64,000 nucleotides of DNA from Lycium barbarum (GCF_019175385.1 NC_083345.1:43546098-43610097); one strand, 5' to 3'. Positions 51,101-62,699 are shown, counted from the stretch's first letter. Made by a program: numbers and translations. The notes: generated by a model from the sequence alone, not told the origin.

Positions 51101-52661
51101 ACTTGGCAGAATTCTGGACAGGGTTTTGTCCAACTTTAGGGAGGTATATCTTCTAGCATATGAGGAGTTATGGATCGGGTAACCTATGTAAATTATTGTT
51201 CAGAGAGTCTTCTTTCCAATGCAATGTACAAGATCATGTAAGCCCTGTACAAAAATGTATGTCCCGCACCTAGTTTTTTCCAAGAGTTGGCAGAATGTTG
51301 GATTTTTGAGGGCCCAAGTACGTGATCCAAGTACGGGACGTACATGGAAGTACACCCGTACATGGAGGGCGTACAATTGAGGCGGTAGAAATATTTTTAA
51401 GTGTTTAAATTGGTCCAAGCTCATTTTCCTTCATTTTTCATTACTAACAGACCCTAAACACTCTCTAGACCCTCCTTAACCTATTCTAAGTAAACCTAAG
51501 ATAAATCAAGGACTAAAAGTGAGAATCAAGTGCTAAAGGTTTTCAAAGTATTGTTGAAACTTGTTTTTCCTTCTTGTAGAGGCTTTGGAGGATACTTCAA
51601 GGTGGAAGAATCTTGGAATTGAAGTGCTTTTGAGTTCTTGAGGTAAGATTCCATCTTATTTCCATGTTTATGAGTTTATATGATGATTATGCTAGGTTTG
51701 GAGGAAGGGAAGTTGGAGGAAAGGTACAAATATGAACTTGAGTTTATGTTGAGGTGTAACCTAGCTTGAGTTGTGTTGCTAATGTGGTTTTAAGCTAAAA
51801 ATTTTGTTGTATGGATTGTAGTCGATGTTGAGATTGTGTTGGGGTTGTTATACTTGGTATAATTAGAAGAAGGAAGGGTATAAGTGTCGTATGCAAAGCG
51901 TATTACGGGCTGTTCTATTGTATATCTCTAAATGTTGATAATATAAGTTTAAAGAGGATCATATGAGGTTGTTGTGTTGATTGTTATATGTTGGATGTGT
52001 TGTGGTGATTAAGAAATAAGGGTAATGCTACCTGTTTCACTTTTCAATCGAGTTATCATTTGATAGACGTGATATACTAGCGCTATCTAAGTTGTATATG
52101 TATTTCTTTGTTTTAGAATTGGCGCTTTAGTTATGATAAGCTTGTTGTTGGATTGCTTGGTCTACTTGAGGTATGTTAGGGCTAACTTTCCTTCTTTAGC
52201 ATGAACCTTATGAACAAAACGTAAACGTAATGCTACTCTATAATGACTCTATTCATAGTTGCTAGGGTGTTCTATGTTGATTCATGTTCCAGAATGTTAT
52301 TTTCAGTAAGTCTTTCTTCATCTTCAGTCTGATTCATAGAGTCTCTGGTTAATGAAAATGCTATCTCATAATGATTTTTGGAGGTGTAATGACCTTATGT
52401 CACTCATTTCGGAGGTGTAACGACCTTAAGTCACTCCGACAGATTCAGGATGACTCTTGCCATATTCTGGCATATATATATGTACAGACTTATGACCCCT
52501 CAGGCATTATATACACGTATATTATGTATTGTATATGGGCTATGGGGAAGGTGACAGCGTTATATATGCACTACCATCTGATCAGCTGGTCACATGATGA
52601 TGATGATGCCCACAGAGGCCGATATGATACGATGGGATGCCCGCAGAGGCTTGACGGCCGT

Positions 52662-52663
<2 letters not shown>

Positions 52664-52742
<79 letters not shown>
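52664..52742. repeat. (AC)n(AT)n compound microsatellite
   Basis: About 24 AC units followed by about 15 AT units, within element B's 3' LTR. Confidence 0.97.
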
Positions 52743-52747
<5 letters not shown>

Positions 52748-53406
52748 ACCCTTATGCATGCATTCACAGTATTATGTATATCATTGGCCCACAGAGGCAG
52801 TTCAGATGTACGAATTACATTCATTTTATCCCACACACTTTTATGTTTCTTCATGTTACTTTCATGCCTTACATACTCAGTACCTTGTCTGTACTGGCGT
52901 CCCTTTTTTCTGGGGGCGTTAGTTTTATGCCCGTAGGTTCTGGTAGACAGGTTGAAAATCCGCCACTGTGGGTTGCTGCTCAGCTGATATTGGAGCAGTC
53001 CTCTTGTTCCGGAGTTGCTATTGTGTTTTTGGTACATTATACTTTTTTGTGCATATGGGTACGATAGGGCGTTGTGCCGACCCTATTATGACATATACTC
53101 TAGTAAAGGCTTGTATACAGTCATGGGTTAGTTAGACGTTGTATGGCCCCTTCGGCCTATATTTTTGCCGTATAGTATTTCATGATGGCCTTATCGACTT
53201 GTACAGTTTTTGTCAAGCCTAATCATATAGTATGTCTTTTGGGCTCATCCATTTTTCAGCATATTTCTCTTATGATCTTGCATATTTTTATCTAACAACT
53301 CTTGAGGTAAACTCTTGTTTATGATTATGACATGAAAGTATGATTAGTGGTGCTCGGCAGGTAGGGCCTGGGTGCCTGTCATGGCCCTCCAGTTTGGATC
53401 GTGACA

Positions 53407-54170
53407 AGAAGAATGCCAAAATGGTCAAGAAACAAAGATGCCAAAAAAGAACATTGTGTTATTCAAAGCTTTGGCTGCTCCTTCAAATATCAAGAAATTC
53501 AAAAGGACCAAAGTTCATGAGGAGGATCAGGCATAACCAGTTAAGGACAACAAGCAAAGTGATAATGGAAACATGGAAGATAAGGTGGAGGATCCTGTTT
53601 CTGAAAGCCAGCCAGAGCAATCACACATTAGCAACACTGAGGATGACAAAATTAATGCTGAAGAAAATAATAGTCAAGCAAACAATGTTCATGATACTGG
53701 CCAAGATGTTGAAGAAGGAGAAATACAATCTCCTAGCTTACCTTCTGCTATTAAGAATTTGGATGGGATAAATATAAATGTGGAAATTAATTAACCCAAT
53801 AGTGCCATCTTCAACAAAACTCAATTTTCCAACAATGATGAGGATCAAGGAAACAAAAATGAAGACAGTGGAAACAAATATGAAGACAGTAAGGATATCA
53901 GCAATGACCATACCAATGATGTGGGATCAAACCAAAAGAATGGTGAAGCTTCATAGTTACAAACTAGAGGCAGAACTATTCTCAAGAAAATCAGGAATCT
54001 CCAAGCCCACTATGAAGAATCCACTCAAGAATGAGAATCAAGATACTTCTAAAAGTCAAAGAAAGTACCTTTCTACTAACATCAGAGGCAGAAGCAAGAA
54101 CAGGAAGAACAATGGAAAAAAGAAAGTCAGGAACACTTCTACTTCAAAAAAACAAAGGAAAAAAGTCTAG
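53407..54170 (+). pseudogene. LINE ORF1, C-terminal part
   Basis: No single frame is open. An acidic frame at 53573-53794 (EDDKINAEENNSQANNVHD, VEEGEIQSPSLPS) is typical of the linker near the end of plant LINE ORF1. A basic Lys/Arg-rich stretch lies at 54030-54170. The RNA-binding domain (DUF4283-like) and CCHC knuckle expected upstream are absent. Confidence 0.55.
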
Positions 54171-54179
54171 ATAAAGTGC

Positions 54180-57100
54180 CCCACCACCATATATCCATGA
54201 TTAGTGCAATATTTTGGAATATTATGGGTGTAAGGTCCAAACAATCTATCAAAAGACTCAGACTTCTTGTCAACATCAATAGAGTGGCCTTTGTAGGAGT
54301 TTTAGACCCCCTCATTGATATGAACAAGATAAAGGTTACAAAAGATACTTGGGATTTCACCACTGTGTTGCTAACACCAATGGGCAACTATGGTGTTTCT
54401 GGAAGAATTTGACTCTACTTAGATTCTAGAAAACAATGATCAATAGATCACTCTCAAACTCAAGGACAATAACGATGACTATGGTACTTATGTAACTGTT
54501 GTTTATACAAAATGCACTTCTCAACAAAGGGAAAATCTCTGGGAAAGCATTGAAAACATAAATAGGATTATTGATGGTCCATGGTGTATTGGAGGGGACT
54601 TCAATGTGATCATGGATCAGGAAAAAAAACTTTGCGGAAAACCTCACAGAACTTACAAAAGTATGGATTTTATCACCTGTATGGATAGTTGTGGCCTTAA
54701 TGACATATGATACACTGGTACAAAGTATACTTGGTGAAATAATTGGAGGCTTAGCAAGAGGATTTGGAAAAGGTTAGATAGGGTTTTGATCAATGATGAT
54801 TGGACTCAGCTTTTTCAAAATAACATGATGAGGCATCTGGCTAGAACTGGCTCTGACCATAGGATATTGCTTATGAAATGCAAATGTGATCAACAAGAAT
54901 TTATCAAATACTTCAGATTTCTGAATGTGTGGATTGAGCAAAAGGATTATCTGAAGGTAGTTGAAGACTCATGGAATGAAGAAGTCAGTGGTAACTCAAT
55001 GTGGAAGCTACATATTAAGCTTAAAAGACTTAGAAGAACAGTAAGCTTGTGGTCTAAAGAAAATATTAGAGGCATTCATGAGCTAGTAAAGAACTGGGAA
55101 GCAAAAGTGGAAATTTTGGAAAATCTTGATATTTTGAACAATAATGTTCAGGGATGGGAGGATCTCAATAGAGGCTATGCAGAATATATTAGATGGCTCA
55201 ATATGCATGATACTTTGTTGAATAAAATACTAAGCTCAGTTGGTTCAAGGATGGAGAAAAAAAGTCTTAGTACTTTCACAGTGTGTTAAGAAATAGAAGA
55301 AGAAGACTGCAGATCCAAAGGATAAAGAATAGTATAGGAAGACGCGTTCAAGGGAATGAAAAAATTGTTAAGGCTGCTATTTATCACTACAAGAATCAGT
55401 TTAACCTCAACCAGAACATTGGAAAGAGTAGAATCCTGGATTTGATCCCAAAGCTGGTGACTGCAGAGGATAATAAGATGCTTACCGTGATTCCTGATGA
55501 AGAAGAAATCAAAGATGCTATCTTCAGAATGAGTTGTGATAGCTCAGCAGGGCCTGATGGATTTGGTGGTAAACTCTATCAATAATGTTGGAATATTTTT
55601 AAGTTTAATTTGACATTGTGAATTTTTTGCATGATTTCTTCTCTAGCAAAAGTTTTACTAAATTTGATACTCACAAATACTTAACTCTTATTCTTAAAGT
55701 TGATTTTCCTAATAGTCTTACTGACCTTAGACATATAAGTCTAAGTTTCCTAATAGTCTCACTGACCTCAGGCCTATAAGTCTGAGCAATTTCACAAATA
55801 AAATTATTTCTAAAATCTTGTCAAAGAGCCTTAATCCCTTACTTCCTAAACTTATTTCTGAAAACCAAAGTTTTCATAGCAGGTAGGCTGGACATGGCTA
55901 AAGCTTATGTGGTTCTAAAACTGGACATGGCTAAAACTTTTGATAGACTATCCTGGTCTTTCTTAGCTAAAGTTATGGATAGAGTTGGTTTCTATGAAGA
56001 ATTGGGGAACCTTATATGGATAAGTATCTCCAAGCATAAATGGAACTAGGCAAGGTTTCTTCACATGTTCTCAAGGTTTGAAACAAGGTGACCCAATATC
56101 TCTTTCACTTTTCATTATTGTTGCTGATGTATTGTCTAGAGCTCTTAACAGTCTCTTAGATAATTCAAATTTAATTCCTTTTACTATGCATAAAAAGGGC
56201 CCTATTATTACTGACCTTGCCTATGCAGATGATATTGTTATCTTTAGCAGTGGTAGCTCTAAGTCCATCAAGTTAATTATGAAACAAATCAGGAGGTATA
56301 AGAGAATATCTGGCCAATTGACTAACAAGTATAAGAGTTAATTTCTCACTGGCCTCAAGACTTGTGCTTACATAATCAATAGAATCAGGCAGTGCACTGG
56401 CTTTATGGATAAGGAATTCCCTTTCAATTATCTTAGATGTCCAGTTTATACTGGAAAGAAAAGAATATGCTACTTTGAATGTATGGTTACAAAGGTCATC
56501 AAAAGAATGAATCGTTGGCAAGGAAATATGTTATCTCATGGTGGCAAGCAAGTTCTGATTAAAAGTGTTATCCAAGCTTTTCCCACTTACATCCTTTTTG
56601 TTGTTAACCCTCCTAAGAAATATTTTGAGCTTATTGAAAAATACAAAATTTCTTTTGGGGAAATGATGGAGACAAAAAGAAGTATCACTGGTATGCATAG
56701 AACAAGCTATGCTATCCCAAGGATGAATCAGGTATTGGCACTAGACAAATGGAAAATATTTCCAAGACTCTGATAGTTAAGAGATGGTGGAATTTCAGAA
56801 CTGAAAACTCTTTATGGGCAGATTTTTGAATGCTAAATACTGTCCAAGGATGCATCCAGTGAGTAAGAAATAGTGCTCTGAAAATTCTCAAGCATGGAAG
56901 AAGTTACTTTTGGCTAGAGAAAAATCAGAAAAGTTCATCAAGTGGAAGCTGTGCAATCGAGAGTCTATTTTTTGGTGGGATAATTGGTTAGAAAATGGAC
57001 CTTTGGCTCATATTTGTCCTGATCTTGTACCAAGAAGTAACACTAAGATTAAAGTGAAGGATTTCGTTTCCAACAACAGGTGGAATATGCAAATGTTTTA

Positions 57101-58330
57101 TAACACTTTACCTAGCCAGATTGCACTCCATATCAGCTCAGTTGAAAATTGCAATGGTTTAGTTAAAGACTATGCTATATGGACAGACAACACTGATGGG
57201 CACTACTCTAACACGTCAGCATGGAATCCTGTCAGAAATCATAGGCAAAAAAATACCTTGCTCAACAACATATGGCAAAGCTCAATCCCTTTCAAATTTT
57301 CCTTCCTTACTTGGAGATTATATCATAAAAACTTCCCTTTGGAGAAGCTATTTCAAAGTTTGGAATTCAGATTAAAACTACTTGTCAATGTTACATTGTA
57401 GAACACCTCTACCTGATACAATGCAACATGTTTTTATAGACAGTGAAGTGGCAATGTTCATTTGGAATAAAATTGGAGTTCCTTTTGGTATTAATCATCC
57501 TCAAATGTCCATTAATGGAATTTTCAGCCACTGGTGGAAGAAAGAAGTTCACAATAAGGTACACAAGTTCATTCTGCAATTATGCCCCATTGTGATCTGC
57601 TGGGGAATTTGAAAGGAATGGACTGCCTGCAGATATGGAGAACAAAAGAAGTTCTCTACATACAAACTTGAACACCATTGCATATGGAATATCAAGACTG
57701 CCCTGAAAGAGACTTTCCTAACTTCGAACACTGATGATAATTGATATTGTCCCTATGATAAGGTGGAAAGACTCAAGCCTGTGTTAAAATGTACCATTGT
57801 TTACTAGACTAAACCTCATGTAGGGGAGGTCAAGCTAAACTGTGATGGAAGTTACATGAAAGAGATAGGTAAAGCTGGAGCAGGGGGTGTTTTGGGGGCT
57901 ATAATGGAAATCTCATTACGACGTACTCCATCCCTTTACAACGTGATAGTAATAATGAGGCAGAGGCTTTAATTAGCTGCTCAATATGGAATTGAATGGT
58001 GCATTCAGAATGACTTCGACAAATTTAGCATGGAACTGGACTCTCAGATCGTGGCAAATATGATCAGCAACAAAGACACAAACAACCGGAAGTTGAAACA
58101 CACTATCAATACTCTTGCTAGAGAAGATGTACAAATTAACCATTGCTTTCGTGAAGCAAATTAGGTTGCAGACTTCTTAGCTAAATTGGCTGCAAACAGT
58201 GGAAATAGGACCTTGTATACTTCTCTTCAAAACATGCCAAGCGAAGCTAAGGGGCTATTTGATCTGGACAAATGGCAACTACCTACTTCCAGGAGGAGAT
58301 TTGAGAAATGTGACTTCGTTGTAAGCTAAA
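54180..58330 (+). pseudogene. LINE ORF2 (endonuclease, RT, RNase H), decayed
   Basis: The endonuclease starts ISAIFWNIMGVRSKQSIKRL (about 54199; the usual WNxRG motif is WNIMG), then GGDFNVIMDQE (about 54592) and GSDHRILL (about 54853). The reverse transcriptase has SSAGPDGFGGKLYQ (about 55540), KLDMAKTFDRLSW (about 55918), GLKQGDPISLSLF (about 56075) and the catalytic AYADDIVIFS (about 56219). The zf-RVT-like segment has WQSSIPFKFSFLTWRLYH (about 57273). The RNase H has KLNCDGSYM (about 57833) and ends near 58330. Stops and frameshifts recur. A 40-bp duplication occurs at 55700-55785 and a repeat of CTGGACATGGCTAAA near 55888 and 55921. Confidence 0.85.
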
Positions 58331-58480
58331 TATTCTTATGTAGTTCTGGGAAAGAATCTGTATAGGCTATCTTTCTTTCCCTCTTAAAGATTTCTTTTGT
58401 AATCTTCTTTTGATGTTCAAGGACTCAGTCTATGTCCTCTCCTGAACTTGTGTACGCTTTTGCTTATTTATATGACATGG

Positions 58481-59464
58481 TAGGTAGGGGTCAAAGCCAA
58501 ACCCCCCACACCAAAGGCCCATAACCTTTAAGTGATGGCTTAGTTTTATAAAAAGTCATTATTTAAATCAATTTTCCAAAATTATACTTTTTTTTTGAAA
58601 ATTTAAAGTACTAGAATAAATGTATTCCACAGTAACATCTTAGGCATTATTTTATTCAAAAATCTAACGGGCAAACATTTTAGTGGCAGATGGTGTTAAA
58701 GGATAATAGGTGTAACAGCTCGCTTTTTCGCGCGGGTTTAGGGCGCAAGAAGGCTACTACGAACTCGTTGACGCTATTTTAGTTTTGAAAAGAGTCCCAC
58801 CTAATTTTTAGGAAATTAGGAAAACCGGTTTTGAAGGGTTTATTCAAATGCAGTGAAAAAACCTTTGTAATCCAGAGTTCTAGGTAAGGGTTCTGATGAT
58901 CCCTGGGGTAGGTGTTAGGCACCCAATATTAAGGATCCGTACTATATGGTTGACCTTCGAATTTCAGTGTATGAGTATTTGTTTAAACTCTTATTTCGTG
59001 TTTATTTTCCCTTTTAAAAAATAAAAGAACTGCCATGCATATCGTATGTTTTGGAAGAATTTGAATATATTACCTTTATACAGGGTATCGTAGTTCCGGA
59101 TTTATAATATCCGTGTATAAATAGTCTCCTTCTATGTATAAGGAGTATATATGTTTATAAAAGATAGTGTAAAAATGAGTCTTGGTTTATAAATTAAGTC
59201 CTTATTATACTCATACACTTGGCTCGGGTTAGTCCGTATCGGTACGTTCAGCCTTATCTGGAATTATGCATTACGAGTTGGTTTTTATACGTTATGAGGG
59301 GAGTTTTCATATTTTAAAATGAGTATATCTCATATGAAAATAGCTGTTTATTTGGGCCCACTTTGGGCCAAAACGGCCTCACATTTTAGGAGTCCTTGTT
59401 TATTTTCACACTTAAACGGATTTAGCAATTTTGTAAAGGAAAACCTGGTTTTAGATTCAGAACT
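58481..59464 (+). repeat. Possible old LTR remnant flanking a solo LTR (left part)
   Basis: A block opening TGTAACAGCTCGC at 58711, with GTAGGTGTTAGGCACCCAAT near 58910, looks like the start of another solanaceous LTR. It is interrupted at 59464 by the solo LTR 59465-62030 and continues to an undefined right end beyond 62036. Only the TG start and general style support this. 58481-58710 holds nothing recognised. Confidence 0.3.
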
Positions 59465-62030
59465 TGTTACACCCCGTATCTTCGAAGAAGCACTTATCAA
59501 ATTTGAAACATGAGTACGTTGAGTTAGGGTTAAGTAAAATCACTTTGGAATATAAGGACCAAGCATTATTAAGTATATTTAATAAGTGAAGGATGTATAA
59601 GATATACTGGAAGGTTTTATAAGGAAATGAGTGGAAGAAATGAAGTAGTACGACTTCGGAGAATGGATGGGTAATGTTTTGTGTAAATTTTTTTATCCAA
59701 CTTGGGGGACGAATATCCCTTAGCATATGAAGTGTTTTAAGGTGAAACAAAAGCCTAAAATAAAGTTCGTCGTGTCTAGTTTCCAACGCAACAAACTGCT
59801 TGTCGATAGGACATCGGAGTAGAGAATTATGGACATTACAAGTCCAACTGACAGAGGAGAAACGCGTGCTACAGTATTGCTACAGTACCGCTTGTTACAG
59901 TACTGCTACAGCAAAATGCTACAGTGACCCCCCGAATTTGACCCTTATAAAAAGGGTAGGAACCCCTTTGTTTCACCAGATTTGCCCAGAAATTTCCAGA
60001 AAATTGAAGACAGAGAGAGAGGGGGGGATCACAAAGTGAGCAATTTTCAAGCGAGGAGTATTAATCGAAGCTCACATAAACGCATGGATGTGATTCTAGT
60101 ATGGTTTTGCGGTGGATTCAAGGTAGATATTGAAGATATCTCTGTTTTGACAAGAATAAGGTATGAATCTCCTATTATTAATATTAATTTTGGTTTATTT
60201 ACGGAGATAAAGTCGTTAAATAATTGTATAGCGAGTTGGTTGGTTGTGGAAATTGGGAAAACATCGTGTGGGGTGTTTTATGGCACATATTGGTGTTGGA
60301 AATGATGTGATTGTCGTCGTTGTTGTTGTTGTGGTTGTTGGTTGCTGAACTATAATTTCGAGCTAGGCATATAAACAGGGGAGATGCTGCCGAAATTTCA
60401 GCAGATTCTAGAAAGAGTTAGGTTGAGGGCTTAAGACAGGCCTATGAAGATGAGTCTAACAATAGTATAAAATTTCTTGAATATAGATTTACGAGCCTGG
60501 GAGGCCAAGCGTTGAACAGTTAGAGTTAAGGCGACCAAAAAGGTATGTTAAGGCTAGTCCCTTTCTTTCAAAGGCATGATCCCTATGTTGTGATTTCATA
60601 AATGTTTCCATATCTTCCTTGTTATCAAAAGTTAAAAGTCTATGATTCCAAGGCATAATTCCCTTCCTAATAACCCGTAAATGTTTTCCAAAATGCCCGT
60701 ATTTTTCCAAAACCAAGGTTTATGATTTTGTAAGCGTTTATGACTACAACGATGGACATGTTTTTGTAATGACAACGATGATGTCAAAGATGATAATATG
60801 TCTATGATGATTATGATGAGAATGGTTTCATGTTTGAAAGTCTTAAGTTGTGGATTTAATATGAATATGAGAATATTGAGTTATTTCTTGATCCTCAATT
60901 TTATTCCTTGATAATGACACTATTTTCCAAAGACTTCAAAGTATATGAATTGACGCCTTATGAGATTTATGACCTTATTCTATGTTTTCTCTTAATGCTA
61001 TTCTTCATTGATAGTCTCACCTTATAATAATTGTTCCTTCAAGGTGAGACAAAGCCATGATGATTATTCCATAATATAATCGGAGATTACTGACCTTACG
61101 TCACTCCAATAGAGTTATAGCTTTTCTTGGGCTCTCCTGCATATTGCTTATATGATATATGTATATGTATATGGGGAATATGGGGGAAAAAGGGACACAT
61201 GTGGCGCTATAGACGCATTGCCACCTGATCAGTTGGTGCAACTTATCATCCCGGACGCGGGATGCCCGGACGCGGGATGCATGTGGCTAAATGGATCGGA
61301 GTCGACACCTCGACATATTTTATGTATATATGAACAAAAGTTTTTTTGTCAAAGAAAGCTAAGCATGCATGGCATCCGCCCTAAGAGGCACTCATATGTA
61401 CAGGTTACTCTTTTATCTTACGATATGCTCTATATTTCCATTCTGTTATTATTCATACTTTACATCCCTTACTATGTTATTATTCATGCCTTACATACTC
61501 GGTACATTATTCATACTGACGTCCCTTCTTGTGGACGCTGCGTTCATGCCCGCAGGATCAGGTAGCCAGTCGGACGATCCGCATCAGTAGGACTTCCCCT
61601 CAGCAGTAGTCAGTACGCTCCATTGTTCCGGAGCTACAACATTTTGGGTATGCTATTCCGTTACGTACATATATGGGTACGGCAGGGCCTTGTCCTGTCA
61701 TTTCTACAGTTTGTACTCCATAGAGGTTTGTGGATAGTGAAATGTAGTCGTGATATTACGCAGCCTCGTCGGCGTGTATTTTGTTGTACAGTATATATGT
61801 AGAGGCCAAATTGGCTTGCGCTGTTACTCTCAGTACTTATGTTATATGTATGCGTTGGCCGTGAGTTCCCGGTACGGTGTCTTTTATGTTGATTGTTCGG
61901 GAGACAGTATAGCACAGTTACAGATTGTATATGGGCCCAGGACAGTCAGTTAGAAGTAAATGCAAGCACAGGAGTGCTTGGCCAGTAGTGGTCGGGCACT
62001 TGTTACGGCCCATCGGTTTGGGTCGTAACA
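59465..62030 (+). mobile_element. Solo LTR (Gypsy, plus orientation)
   Basis: It starts TGTTACACCCCGTATCTTCG and ends GGGTCGTAACA, with perfect target duplications GAACT (59460-59464, 62031-62035). It is 2566 bp. Its right half is the inverse of the solo LTR at 40469-43294, but its left 800 bases are unrelated by eye. Iterated CTACAGTA words (59866-59930) precede CCTTATAAAAAGGG (about 59942), a likely TATA box. The donor-like AAAGGTATGTTAAGGC is at about 60538. The block GACGTCCC..GGACGC and ATGCCCGCAGG is at 61518-61555. Confidence 0.93.
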
Positions 62031-62035
62031 GAACT

Positions 62036-62680
62036 GATCCAATCTTATCAAGGATTTACCATTTTTATTGGTGAAAAGTGTATAAGTTAGGGCCATTGTT
62101 GTTGAACCCGTTTTATTGAAAGCTAAGATGGAAAAAATCCCCCTTTTTATGGTAAAACTAATTGAGTTAATAACTCAGTTTTGAAAACACCTCTTGCTAT
62201 AAAATGTGACTACCATTTTAGACTTAGGAAAAATCACTTGTTGGTTTATGCTTTTTGAGGAAAAAAAGGGTTTGGCGGAATTCCAATTTTATACGTAGTT
62301 ATATAAACGTCATGTTTAAGTCCGTGATTTTTTGAAAACGCGCACGGGGACCTAAAGTTGGCTAAACGGCATAAGAACCATTGTCCTAAGATGTCTATAA
62401 TCGACCATAAGTTTTTCCCACAATAATATGAGTTTGAATACACATCTTTACAAATACATCAAATTGAAAATAAATTAACAAAATGGAAGGAGACAGGGTT
62501 AGACTAGGGGCGTACCAAGCCCCTAGTTGGTCATTTTCAGCCTTGACTAGGCCTTCTGCGCGCCTCTCTTTCTTCCTTTTGTCTTCCCGGACTCTATTTT
62601 GAAGTAGTGTTCCTATTTGGGCCTTAGGCCTAAGAGGGTGGTTTCATGCATTTGTCACCCGAGTGGTCACGTGATAGAAA
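62036..62680 (+). other. Continuation of the region split by the solo LTR, identity unclear
   Basis: AT-rich DNA continuing from 59464 once the solo LTR and one GAACT copy are removed. It includes CTAGGGGCGTACCAAGCCCC and a CT-rich patch (62560-62600). It could be the rest of an old LTR or its leader. No coding region was recognised. Confidence 0.3.
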
Positions 62681-62682
62681 GA

Positions 62683-62699
62683 AGGGGGGGGGGGGGGGT
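62683..62699. repeat. G-run
   Basis: A run of about 15 guanines, interrupted only near the end by T. It could form a G-quadruplex or be an assembly-sensitive homopolymer. Confidence 0.9.

Larger units (their letters stand above)
37405..53406 (+). mobile_element. Chromovirus element B, nested and 5'-truncated
   Basis: A truncated 5' LTR (37405-39633) and a 3' LTR (starting TGTTAAG at 47286 and ending CGTGACA at 53406) flank a decayed chromovirus gag-pol. The two LTRs are collinear over about 2.2 kb, sharing the GTACGGGACGTACATGG segment and the CATCTGATCAGCTGGTCACA segment. Gag is split by a solo LTR (40469-43294). The 3' LTR holds two more solo LTRs (47293-48716 and 48792-51100). The 5' LTR lacks about 100 bases at its start, where it joins element A. 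Confidence 0.85.
47286..53406 (+). repeat. Element B 3' LTR, split by two solo LTRs
   Basis: After excising 47293-48716 and 48792-51100, each with one target copy, the LTR reads TGTTAAGTAAGTATTTAAATG onward and ends GGATCGTGACA at 53406. Pieces: 47286-47292, 48722-48791 and 51106-53406. It is collinear with 37405-39633 from about 51120. Confidence 0.85.
53407..58480 (+). mobile_element. L1-like LINE, 3' part (ORF1 tail and ORF2)
   Basis: Starting directly after element B's LTR end, the segment reads an acidic ORF1 tail (53407-54170). ORF2 follows with endonuclease, reverse transcriptase, zinc-binding RT-associated and RNase H regions (54180-58330), all on the plus strand. The order is that of plant L1-like LINEs. 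I see no clear poly(A) tail or target duplication; the right edge near 58480 is estimated from the end of the RNase H frame plus a 3' UTR. The matching ORF1 start is probably at 17480-17861. Confidence 0.8.

Noticed and set aside
52371..53067. Long ORFs on both strands over the AC/AT repeat
   Set aside because: They encode runs of His-Thr, Tyr-Ile and Cys-Val from the microsatellite inside an LTR; they are not genes.
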